DNA from: Euptelea pleiosperma | Lineage: Eukaryota; Streptophyta; Magnoliopsida; Ranunculales; Eupteleaceae | Direction: 5' to 3' | NCBI GenBank assembly: GCA_035048495.1 | Contig: CM068543.1 | Coordinates: forward strand, 24,789,751 to 24,853,750 | Length of the DNA: 64,000 nucleotides | Shown here: positions 34,963 through 45,490 of the stretch, in pieces | Layout: each line of letters opens with the position of its first letter | Numbering within the stretch: the stretch's first letter is position 1 | Translations under genes and position numbers: made by a program | Notes under the pieces: generated by a model | What the model was told of the DNA's origin: nothing | What the model saw: the letters and a program-made list of their open reading frames with translations, nothing else | Databases searched by the model: none

Positions 34963-36406
34963 TGTCAATGGTTGCATAACTCTTGCACTGCCTAAAGACT
35001 ACACTGATGAACGATGAAGACTCAGAAGATTGAAGTCAGAACTTTGTCCGTTTATCCATATTCACACGTATAGGATGATAAGTGACTTAGAGACCCTAGA
35101 GATATAAGTAATAGAACTTTCAAATTCACTTAGAACTAAGTCATGTAAGCAAGAGAATCGGTTTTAGGGACTTAAGGGCCAAACATACTGATTCTAGGGT
35201 GCCCAGACGATTGGGGGACCTAGTCATATCGATTGGACTCTGACCCCAATCGATTAGACTATTCCGGACAGAACAAAAATCTATTTTGTGACTGCCCAAT
35301 TGATTGGACTTTGACCCCAATTGAATGGACTATTCTGACTAGAACCAAAATCTATTATGTGACTGCCCAATCGATTGGACTCTAACTCTAATCGATTGGA
35401 CATGCGCATAAATTTCTTCTAAACTTGGAAAGAGATCTAAAAGCACTCAAACACTTGCTAAATTAGTTCTTATTTCTCTTACTATATATTAATGCTTCAG
35501 GGTTGTAAAACCTAACTCGATGAGAATCAACTAAATTTAGAGAACTCAAACAAATCAATTTATGAAATCAAGCATTTAATTGGATCAACAAGAGAACAAG
35601 AGCCCTTATGATTTAAGAGAGAAACCTCTAGTTAATTCTATTCCATTCTTTTGGGTTTTTATCTTGTATGATCAAAGCTTGAGAACACGAGTTCTTTTGA
35701 TTTATTCCAAGCTTGATCAATCTCTGTCTAGGATTCACTTCCATATCTAAAACCTAGATGTTAGAGAGACCACATGGTTGAGTTACTCGAAACAATTTTG
35801 AGTTGATTGTGTGGAATCGGGGCTGGACCGAATCCTTCACTATCTGGGGCTGGACCGAACTGTGAGAATAAGATCAGGGTTACTGATTGAAGGGGGTTTG
35901 GGGCTAGACCAAACTGAACACTGTTGAGAGGATCTTAACAGAAGGGCGTTCGTGGACTCGGGCGTGAAAGGCAGAGGGAATGGATGCATCGGCATTTGGT
36001 TCGAGGGATGGACTTGAGTTGTATGCTGTAAGTAACAGTGTTGTGCGAGTAACTTCTGTTTTGTTAACTCTTCGTTAATGATACTTTGACATATGGACAT
36101 GGTCCTGTAGTTTTCCTTGATACATGTAAAAACTCGCATGTGTTAGATTGATTGTTTTATTTCTGCACATTTGTTTAGATTAAATCAAACAACTAAGAAA
36201 TAATATATCTCTAATATATTAGATCCAAATCAGTTTAGTTAATCAATTGTTAATCAATCAACCTTAACTAGGATTGTTATAACATGTGATTAGATTACAC
36301 CTTCCGAGACCAATAATCTAAATAGGGTGTTTAATTATTAGATTATTTTTAAAATACCTATTCACCCCCCTCTAGGTATCTTTGATTGAATTAAAAGAAA
36401 CTTTCA
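34963..36406 (+). mobile_element. Solo LTR (1444 bp), probably SIRE/Maximus-type Copia
   Basis: The segment begins TGTCAATGG and ends GAAACTTTCA, and is flanked by a perfect 5-bp duplication GAGTA at 34958-34962 and 36407-36411. Element 5's protease and pre-integrase coding sequence is interrupted exactly here and resumes on the other side. Near its 3' end CCTATTCACCCCCCTCTAGG at about 36356-36375 is a phrase typical of the LTR end of long-LTR plant Copia elements, which sets the + orientation. No internal domain is present, so it is a solo LTR. It also carries a 71-bp tandem repeat. Confidence 0.85.
35226..35405 (+). repeat. 71-bp tandem repeat inside the solo LTR
   Basis: GATTGGACT occurs at 35231, 35302 and 35373, exactly 71 bases apart. 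Each full unit has two AATCGATT-like palindromic boxes and a CAAAATCTATT(T/A)TGTGACTGCCC segment. There are about two and a half units. Confidence 0.85.
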
Positions 36407-36411
36407 GAGTA

Positions 36412-36955
36412 TATGAAGTTTAAACATGTCGTTGGTGGCATAACTCTTATGTACAAATTTTTTATTCTTTGATAAGATAATCTTATCAATTTTGAACACC
36501 ATTTTGAAGACAATTTTGTTCAGTAGAAAAGCCTAAAGGTTCTTACAAATCTCTGGGATTTGCTTCTCATCCTTTAAGAGTAAATTATACCTTGATGTTA
36601 GCTTGATTTCTACACTCTATTGACATATGATTTTCCCCTAGAAGGAGTTTGCCATAAATAAATCCATTCATGTCCTCACTAGGTCATAAGTTTTAAATGA
36701 ACTTCGGTTGCTCCTTATTTGCGTGCCCTAATGCACTAGTGTCAAGCCACCACACCTTGTCGTCTTCTTCCACATTGAATTTAAAAATGATTCTACAAAC
36801 TTCTCATTAGAATTGGAATTATTGGGATTTGACCCCTTACAACATCGAATCTCTCTTGCATAGTATATAGGTTTAATATGCGCATAGCAATCACCCTTCG
36901 TAAACTTTTTCTCTTTTTGGTTCTTATCATTGGACCCCTTTGTCTTTATTTTCCT
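36412..36955 (-). pseudogene. Copia element 5 protease and gag C-terminal remnant
   Basis: The - strand reads WWLDTSALVH near 36760 (protease motif WWLDTGAS..H, with G changed to S), then SRYNLLLKDE and ICKNL, then KSYATNDMFKL near 36430. This is the Copia path from protease to pre-integrase. Upstream it gives a gag tail with basic and Cys residues. The sequence is cut at 36955 by a LINE. Confidence 0.65.
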
Positions 36956-38373
36956 ATTTTTTTTATAAGGTGAAGTATTATTGAAGAGAGAAGAAATTAC
37001 AAACAGCAAAACTAGAGGTCGAGAAGACCTCCCAAAAGACAAAATAGGCCAAAGAACCCCTATATGCCTCTGTGCATTATTGACTCCCATCTAAAAACTA
37101 GGTCCTCAAAGGTCAACCCTTTACATTCCTTGAACAACTTGGACCATAAAAAGAGGAAAGTCTTGATGGACAATATGATATCATGGGTAGACGCCTCCTT
37201 GCCATAAAGACCCTATTGTTCCTGTCCTTCCAAAGACCCCACCAAATCGCAAAGGGAAGGAGGCTCGAAAGTCTACGACCGCAAGGAGGGAAGCATAGAG
37301 CGTTCTAGCTCTCGATAGTGTTAATAATAGAGGTTGATAGCACCTAACACATACTGAAAGAGTAAAAGAAGAGGTCCCAAACTTCCCTGGCTACCCTACA
37401 ATGTAAGAGAAGGTGATTAATAGTTTCCCTATCTGCCTTGCACATAACACAGTAGTTCGCCATCACCCATTTTCTTTTAATAAGGTTGTCCACGGTTAGG
37501 ATCCTATCCAAGGCTGCACACCACACAAAAAGTGCAACCTTCGATGGCATCTTCGACCCCCAAATCTTGGCCCTAGGAAAATCTTGCCTCCTAGTCAAAT
37601 GCGATGTCGTAAATGATGTTCTCCAGGAACTATCCAGCATCTCATAAAACAAGTGAACATAGAAATGCCCAATATCAAACTTGCCAGGCCACCACAAAGT
37701 GTCCTCCATGGTGCTATCCACCTTTACCCCATCCAATCGTTGAAGAAGAACGGCCAATGAAGGAATTTCCCAGTCATTTAAGTTCTGTCTAAGCCCTATC
37801 CCAAGACACTCCATTCACGGCCTCTATATATCTTGACCTACTGCACTGTGCTATCTTTCTTGTCCGAAATAGCATAAATCTATGGGAAATCTTCCTTGAG
37901 AGCTTTGTCTCCACACCAGTCGTCATTCCAAAAAGCACACCATGTTTCCTTTGCCAATTCTGAAACAGATACAAACCAGGAAAGATGCTGACATTTTTAA
38001 GATGCCCCTCTACATCCCGCAACCTAAGACATCCTGACATCCTCGCTAAGCCAACCCAACTGCACACTGCCATGTCTAGCCACAATTACCTTCCTCCAGA
38101 GACTATCGAACTCCACAGCAAAGCGCCAGATCCATTTTCCAAGAAGGGTATTGTTCATTAATCTGAGGTTCTTGACCCCTAATCCGCCCACTCTCTTGGG
38201 GGAACACACCACTCTCGGTCTACCAATGAGTAACCAAAGCTATCAACATTGCCAAACCAAAGGAAGCGGTGCATCAACTTCTCAATCCTCCTTGCCATGC
38301 CTACCGGCATAGAGACTAGAGATAAGAAGTGAGTGGGGAGGTTTGAGATTTTTCCTCCTAGCCACGCCTACTC
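36956..38373 (-). mobile_element. 5'-truncated L1 LINE with 13-bp target duplication
   Basis: TCTTTATTTTCCT occurs at 36943-36955 and 38374-38386, flanking the element exactly. The left end (3' end of the element) is an A-rich tail, seen as ATTTTTTTTATAAGG. Coding from the right: KISNLPTHFLSL and MPVGMARRIEKLMHRFLWFG, then KRVGGLGVKNLRLMN and LGKWIWRF (C-terminal RT), then zf-RVT with WGSKMPSKVALFVWCAALDR, LIKRKW, CVMC and HLLLHC. Several frameshifts separate the segments. The truncated 5' end is the usual result of target-primed reverse transcription. Confidence 0.9.
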
Positions 38374-38386
38374 TCTTTATTTTCCT

Positions 38387-39060
38387 TTGCAACGGACTTT
38401 TTATTGAGATTTTTCTTAACTACATGTTCCTTAGACAATAGTGCCTCATATTTTTCCCTCTTATCTCAGAGCCTAGACCGTTCCTCGATTCTAAGGTGTC
38501 GCATCATTTGAACTGAGGACATGTGTTCTTCTTGTGCTTGAGTTTATTTCTATAGTATTTGCATGAAGGTAGTAATTTAGAAATAATTACCCCAAAATGG
38601 AAGTTCCCATCCAACATCCTCGAAGAGGTTATCTCATTTGCAATGAATAGAAACTCATGCACTTGTCGTAATATAGGTTTGCCATCAACCATATTAGATT
38701 CAATGTTATTTGATATAAAATTTCTCCGTACTTGCTTCTTCTATCATGTATTATTCTTTCAAAATGTCCTATACTTATTTGCTATATTATGATTCTTTAG
38801 AGTTTAGATCATGGAGGTCGATCAATCAACCCATTAAGAATGTGACGATGACAAGAGTATTATTCATCATCTTACCACTTCTCAATCAAAATATTTTGTG
38901 TCTTCTTCTTCAATATTTGTTACTTTTGAATCTAGAGGATAGTGATCAATCAGAATATATGTGATTTTTAATTTTTCAAGTAGGAACTCCATCTTTTGTT
39001 CATAGATTCTAAAATTGCTTTCATCGAAGTGATTAAGCCTCATACTTTCTTAGTTGACAA
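38387..39060 (-). pseudogene. Copia element 5 gag N-terminal remnant
   Basis: FDESNFRIYEQKMEFLLEKL near 39030-38965 resembles the opening of Copia gag (L.G.NF..W...M...L). The rest is decayed. It lies between the L1 LINE and the right LTR, in the expected place. Confidence 0.45.
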
Positions 39061-39105
39061 AACTAGCAGTAGCAAGTGTAGCTACTAACAAACTATCTTC
39101 AAATT

Positions 39106-39910
39106 GTTAGAATTCTGCCATCGAGAATGCAAATGAAATTAGGATTATCAGGCTAGGAGGCATGTTTCTAAGCTGCTTCTTGAAGATATTTGACGTCATC
39201 CAATGCGCAAGGAACCCACAACGACACTAACTCTTTTTTTTTTTTTTTGCTAACTGTAAGGATTGTATTAAAAGGGAAAACGAGGGAAAAACCTATACAA
39301 ACCGCACTAGAGAGGCAAGAACACATCGCCTCTCAACAAGCCTAGTAGCATCTTAAGCTGTTTTCCATCATTGATTTGCATTATGTTACAACTCAGAACC
39401 TCTTTGATTGCTTAAAAACGATTGAAGAAAATAAATATATAAAAAACTTGCAATTTTTTAGAGAAAGAAGAGAACTCAAGTTTTTTTTGGTGGTGAAGAA
39501 GCATCTCTTTTTATAGAGAAAATATTTACCTTTTGAAAAGGTTTGTTTTTGAAGCTAGCAATATACAAGAGGATATAACTACAAAGTAGTTAAGATTCTT
39601 TATTTGAATCAAACCAACACTTCCAACTAGGACATACAACAAGTTTATGCCCAAGGAGAATGACAATACATATCAAATTGAGCTTATTAAGAATCTTGAT
39701 ATCCCTCCAATGTTCATTGTTGATATAATTAAGCCAATTAATTCTTCCAACTAGGACATACAACAAGTTTAAGTTCAAGAAAAATGACTTTGCCTATCAA
39801 ATTAAACTCTTCCTGAGGATCTTGATATCCCTCCAATCCTTGCTGTTTTAGACCTTTTATGATCATTACTATAAGAGTTCTTGACCTCTTACGATCATTG
39901 TTGTTAGAAT
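39106..39910 (-). repeat. 5' LTR of Copia element 5, with insertion and duplication
   Basis: It matches 27575-28225 in order. A poly-T-headed LINE 3' end (about 39236-39350, TTTTTTTGCTAACTGTAAGG) is inserted. A segment with TTCCAACTAGGACATACAAC occurs at 39621 and again at 39745, a 124-base internal duplication absent from the left copy. Confidence 0.65.
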
Positions 39911-39944
39911 ATCAATAGTTCGGTCATCAAAACAAGTGGATATA

Positions 39945-40660
39945 TTTTTTTTTTGCAAAAGGTATATTATATAGAAAGAGGAAAATGTACAAGGAACTCA
40001 GGATGGAATCAAGGACCTACGACAACCCAACTAGGTTGGCTCCCCAAAGGCCCAAGATCCACACCTGATGCAAGACTCAATCGAATTTGTAGTATAAAGT
40101 GTGAGGATGCTCCATTTTATCAAGCAATGGAGGTCTCTCTACAAAAAGTTCACGCTGTTCTTCAATCAAGGAAGATCCAAAATTAGCAAACTTGTCGGCT
40201 AAGAAGTTGACTTTACGCCAGGTTGAAGTGATGAAGCAATGGTTGGTCTTAGCAAGAGCTGCCTCCCAACATGGTCTAACTTGCCACAGCATCTTCCTCG
40301 ATCCAAAGGCTTGGACAGCAGCCCGAGAGTCAGTTTCAATCCATATATTCTTCCATCCCATATTAATCGCCCATTCCAAGCCTTCGGCAATCGCCCAACA
40401 CTCGGCCATGAAGTTAGTTGTTGCTCCCAAGCCTTTGCTAAAGGCTCCCCTGAATTGCCCAAGGTGGTCTCTAAAGATAACTCTAATTCCCCCTCTACCT
40501 TTAGCAGCCCCGTCGCAGTTCATCTTGATGAAATTGACTAGAGGTGGCTGCCACATGCATTCTCTTATCCTCGGAGCTTTCCCCAGATTGCGCCTAACTC
40601 CTAATTTGGAAAGAGTTATGAGGGCCTGAATGGAATTGGACATCGTCTTCCTTGAGAGAA
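39945..40660 (-). mobile_element. LINE 3' end encoding an RNase H domain
   Basis: The open frame at 40643-40077 (188 residues) encodes an RVT_3-type RNase H: VNFIKMNCDGAAKGRGG, MAECWAIAEGLEWAI, IWIETDSRAAVQAFG and VNFLADKFANFGS, with the catalytic D, E, D and final D positions visible. After the stop come a short 3' tail and a poly-A tract (poly-T at about 39947-39957 on the + strand). The 5' part of the element is missing. Closely related ends are at 43364-43740 and 60657-61029, so this is a family with several truncated copies. The frame has no stop, which suggests a fairly recent insertion. Confidence 0.8.
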
Positions 40661-41180
40661 CCCCTACTTCCTAGATAGCAGCTAGAATTTTCTTTTTACT
40701 AACCTCTTCATCTGGTTTGCTTTCTTTGATGATTCATCTACTAATGAAACCAAAGAGATGATTCAATAAATCTTTGATGTGGGTAGAAAGATGTTTTACA
40801 AGTTTTGGCTTTTGGGATTTGGTTTTCATGGTTAACTGTAAGATGGTAGGATATGTGATTATGGGCAGCATTTCTTAGAAATCTATGATAGCTTTTATAG
40901 TTCTTCAATTTAGCCATGCTCTCTCTCTCCCTCTCTATCCCACCATTCCTTGTACCAATGGTTTTTTTTTTTTCAATTATTAATTGTTTCTTAACCTCTA
41001 TTGTGTGTTCACTCCCCAGATTATTAGGGGTCTTTCTTTAATTCCTAGTTTCTCATAGTTTCCTCTATTTTCTTCCCTTTTTATTTAGGAGGAACCTTAT
41101 ATTTGGTGGCTGTTTTTTCTTGTCAAAGCTTTCTCAATACATTTCATGCTTTGGGTTCAAAGGAAAAAGTTTGCTAGCTT
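40661..41180. other. Intergenic, nothing recognised
   Basis: AT-rich, short CT run near 40920; no gene. Confidence 0.3.
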
Positions 41181-41187
41181 CTTTGCT

Positions 41188-41544
41188 GTAAGAGCGAATA
41201 ATCTCGTCTAGCCCTTAAGGAGTGCCAGGTGCCCCATGTGTAAACAATTCAGGGGTTTTCATAGTTTGGACTGTTTTGTAATTTGTATTACACATGTGAC
41301 ACTCATCGAAGGCTATAGGAACGATGAGCCAGAGGATCTAATTAATTTGCTCGTTTGGACTTCAGCAAGTGCCATGTGCTCCATGTGTAACACAAAACAC
41401 CATTCTTTTCTGTACAAAACTATGAAAATACCTCAAGTATTAACACAAAATATTCATTTTCTCTACGAAAACACCCCTGAACTAGTGCTTACATATGGGG
41501 CACATGGTGCTTGCTGAGGGCTATAGGAGCTAATTTGCTCTTGC
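41188..41544. mobile_element. Foldback/MITE-like element
   Basis: The left end G(T)AAGAGCGAATAATCTCGTC and the reverse complement of the right end, GCAAGAGCAAATTAGCTCC, are similar, and similarity continues inward (GTGCCCCATGTGTAA against its complement near 41490). A third copy of the GTGCCATGTGCTCCATGTGTAA block lies in the middle near 41370. No transposase is present. The superfamily cannot be assigned. Confidence 0.55.
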
Positions 41545-43360
41545 ATTAGAGGAACAAATCTCCTTCTGGGTTCAGATGGATTTAATCTTGAAATCAGTCA
41601 GTACATTATATGTTTTTTTTCTGCAACATATTTAGTTGCTCTTTGTTTTTAGTTTCTCATCGGAAACCCATTTGAAGCTTACAGGGTTGCCATCTTTGAT
41701 GATAGAAAGCTAATTTAATGATTTCTCTGGACTCTACTGTCTATTTGATCGATATGCTTTTGGTTCTCCATTTTCTTGCATCATCACAGGTGTCCTTGAC
41801 TATCACTCGGAAAGAGCTCTTAAAAAGGATTACAAAAGAAATTTACGCATATCTTCATTGTAAGTGAACGAAATGAAGATATGGAGCAATTAAAAAATCT
41901 GTTTTATAGAGATTTCCGAAGTATTTTGTTGCTCATCTTTAACAAGAGAAGGGCTTGTAAAATGATGGTTCTATCTTCTTCCACCCAATATCCATTGTCA
42001 ACTAAGAGATATTTATGGTTCCACTTCAGTCCAAATTTCTTCATGTATGCAACTACATATCATTCTGACAGAAATCACTCCTTTGGAATTGCTTAGAACA
42101 AATATCTTTCGCTGATTCAGTCCCATTGGTTGCTTTTAGCGACTTTGGGTCTTACTTGCTCTATCGTTATAGTTATCGGGTTACTTATAAGGCAAATTTA
42201 TTGAGAGTTCAACGAATTTATTCCATCATCCAAGCCCTATGACATATGTCCAGGTATGTCTTGTCCAACTAATTAAGTTCAAGCAAATTTTCTGTAGCTG
42301 ATCTAGAATGGAATTTGGTTAATCAACATGGATTACTCCCTAATGCTCTTTGGGCCACAACCCTCTCCTCCAAGTTCCAGTCCTCTTCTTTTGAGTGAAT
42401 TTGAGACTCTCACAGAGATATCTACTTTGTGTGTCCCCCCTAGGAGTAAACCTGCAATGGCAATGACCAATTCATTTTTTGGATGAGGCTAAAAAGATAC
42501 AACATGACTTGAGAGTTTACATATTTTTTGGCCACCCCCTAACAAATTGCTTGTATCTGAAATGGAAGCTAATCAAAACCAGTCAGTGTGTTAGAATATT
42601 GGGGATGGGCTCTTGATAGATGATACTAAGGCACTAAAAGATGCCAACACCAAGCTAGACAATGCACTATGTTAAGACGCTAAAAGATGGATTCTAGATG
42701 GTATTAAGACAAATAACGATGCCGAAACCAAGCTAGACAATGCACTGTGCTAGGAAGACTAAATGGGAAATTGAAGGAGATATTGACACTCGCTGGTGTT
42801 ACAGTGTTTGCCAAATTATCCAGGAACTTCTATAATACAGTTAGACATTCTAAAACTCCTGCAGCTCTCTCTACTGAAACTGAGATTAGCATTGATGTTA
42901 ATTAATGATTTCTCTGCCACCTAAACAATTTCCTAGATTTGACATATTTTTTGCTTAGTTTTATTCTATCCTAAATGAAAAGAAAACCATCGTTCTCATT
43001 TTTAGGTAGATAACTGTCCAGGTTTCTTGGCATCAACCATCACCCCTGTTGCACTATTATTGAAGATGATCTGGTGCAGATTGTATCAAGTTTGTTCAGA
43101 TACAAGTTCCTTGCCAAAGCTTCTCATTCTGCTTTTAGTTCATATCATTCTATCAATGAGTTTTCTTGCTTAATCTATGACTCCTATTTGTCTCTATTCA
43201 TTCCTACAAACTTTGTAAAGAAAAACTTGTGGTTTGAGACTCAATTTCTCATCTTTATGCTGATCACAAACAACCCTAAGTAATTAATTAAGGTGTTCAC
43301 GTAGTTGGGGATCAATCCTGGCAATATGTGACTTGCCCATGAGTTGGTCCAACCATCATT
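41545..43360. other. Intergenic, no gene; one short direct duplication
   Basis: The segment GATGCC(A/G)A(C/A)ACCAAGCTAGACAATGCACT occurs at about 42639 and again about 80 bases later. No protein or RNA gene was recognised. Confidence 0.35.
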
Positions 43361-43363
43361 ACT

Positions 43364-43740
43364 TTTTTTTTGCTAAATGTATATTGTATTGAAAAACAGA
43401 AAACTGTACAAGGCACGCAAAAGAGAGGAAATCAGCCCACCTGAAACCCAACTAGGTTAGCTCCCAGGTGGCCAAGAACCCATCCTTAGATGGAAACAAG
43501 GTCAGTCAAATCTGTAGTAAAGAGTCTGAGGTTCCTCCATTTTCAGAAAAGGAGGACGCTCTACAAAAATCTCGACCTGCTCCTTGTTTGCATTGTTACT
43601 TGTTTTCTGTTTGCAATTCGTCACGTACATTTCTTTGTGAAAATAAAGTAGAAATGGCCTAAATTGGCTATTTAATTTGCTAAACCGTTTCGCAAATTGT
43701 GGGCCTTTCAAGGAATTAGGTAACTCTTGGTGTACCATAT
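43364..43740 (-). mobile_element. LINE 3' end (RNase H tail)
   Basis: Poly-T at about 43363-43371, then a match to the end of the 39945-40660 element: VEIFVERPPFLK, EEPQTLYYRFD and stop on the - strand, followed by the same 3' non-coding tail. Only the last part of the RNase H domain is left. Confidence 0.7.
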
Positions 43741-45185
43741 GAAGTAATTACAGGTTGACTCCATGAATCTTAAAATCAATTACCTTGAATTATTTAGAAA
43801 ATTATATAGGATTTCATTCTTTCAAATCTCTTAATGTTTGATTATATCCTTGGATTAATAAATCTTGTATGAGAATTCATCTCAACCATCACAAACTCCA
43901 GTTTAGTCAATAGAACTTTACTTGGATTTTCCTTTGTACATTATAACGAGGCTTCTAAATGCATAGGTAAGAGGTAGGTTTCTCCTTGTGTATTAATAAC
44001 AAGATACAATGTCTAATTCTAACCCATCCCTAAATTAAAAGTTTTAGGAGCTGCACCAAATTTAAAATTCTCTATTAAAACCTTTCCTTGTTGAGTACAT
44101 ATTCCTCATCTCTTTAGAGACCATCACACTTGATCATAACTTTAGTAGGAATGGTTTTCCTTTTTTGTCCAACTTGATAATGGCCTAAAATCCGGGTTTG
44201 CGGCATGTGCTGGGTTCGGTGTGAGACCACATATAGGCCCGTGCGAGTTCTAACAATTCTTTCTAGATACTTAGTGTAGCTTGGTAGCTCTAAAAGAACA
44301 AAAATTTTAGATTATATTAGATGTGTCCTATTTGATTGATGAAACCAAGATTTTAAAACTTGTCGAGTTGACTCAGAACTCGGACGAGTCAAACTCACAA
44401 GTTAAAAAAAAACTCCAAAAATTTTGAAATAAATTGATGTATTATATGGTACAAAAATATGCATATTAGTTATCCCTATTTTCAATCCCAAGTGTCTATT
44501 TTTCTTCTTGATTGAGAGTTTTCTCTTTTTTAACTACACTTTTTTTTACTAAGTTACAGCAAATGCAAACTCACTATTCAAATCTGGTGCTAAATGTTTT
44601 ATTATTTTAGAGTACTTTATAAAATAAAATAAAAACTTTTGGTTTGCCATGACTTTTTTCATTATGTATTTTTATTATATTTTTTGAACTTTCTCCATTT
44701 TTTACAGCCATGGATTCGCAAGATTTTGGTATAAAAATACATATAAATAATATTTGCTTGAATTTATCAAAAAAATAATAATATATTTACCGCCTTGCCC
44801 GAGTTTTGAGCTGACTCAACTGAATGAAACCATCAATTGAGCATCTCTAGTTTCCAAAAAATAGCCTACCAAAGGCGGCGGAGGAAACCTCATTTTAGAC
44901 ATCTTGGGAACTCTTATCCGCAGGATTTGTGGGCTGTCGCAACCTGAAGGGATTATTATTATTAAACATTTCTTGAGTGGCATTCCTATCCCCCTGGAAA
45001 GTGTCCCTCCTGCAGAAGACATGAATTTTTAACACTAGTGGATTATATGGGTATTGTAATTCCATGAGCCAACCTAAATATGTGTTGGAATTTGTAGGTT
45101 ACTAAATTCGATCCCTAGATACACAAAATAGACCTAAGAGGCTTCTTGTTATCCCTAGAAACAAGAAATAGTACACCTAAGAGCC
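43741..45185. other. Intergenic, nothing recognised
   Basis: AT-rich, overlapping short frames without known domains. Confidence 0.3.
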
Positions 45186-45189
45186 GTCT

Positions 45190-45490
45190 TGCCAATTTTT
45201 CTTTTTTGAAAGGTAAAATAGAGAATTTATTGAGGCACTTAACTTTTGGAGGCTGAGGAGGCCTAACAACGCAAGGAACACAAAGCAAAGAACCTCCCAA
45301 GGGGATCACGCCCCACCTCCACAAACACCTTAAACCCGCCTAATAAGAGAAGACCAACTAAACACAATGTCTTCGAATCTGAAACCTCTCCCATTGACCC
45401 AAAGAAAAATATAAGACATCTAATATCTAACAAAAGAGCTTCGAATTTAGTCCATCCATTGGAAAAGAAGTTACTAGACGTGTCTAGCAA
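45190..45490 (-). pseudogene. L1-like LINE 3' end fragment
   Basis: CTTTTTTGAAAGGTAAAATAG near 45205, read on the - strand, gives LNKFSILPFKKEK followed by an A-rich end. This form recurs at 3' ends of plant L1 elements. The adjacent frame has no intact domain. Confidence 0.4.

Larger units (their letters stand above)
27575..39910 (-). mobile_element. Old Copia element 5, broken by nested insertions
   Basis: Its LTR-like copies lie at about 27575-28225 and 39106-39910. Between them, read leftward from the right, come gag remnant (about 39060-38387 and 36955-36800), protease and GAG-pre-integrase (36800-36412 and 34957-34760), integrase (about 34640-34100), RT (33420-33116 and 30761-30235) and RNase H start (30235-29880). 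Gaps are filled by a LINE (28250-29830), Copia element 4 (30762-33115), a solo LTR (34963-36406) and an L1 LINE (36956-38373). Every coding part is full of stops, and the LTR copies differ greatly, so this is an ancient insertion. Confidence 0.75.

Noticed and set aside
40192..40629. 145-residue + strand frame
   Set aside because: It is antisense to the LINE RNase H domain, whose catalytic motifs are on the - strand.
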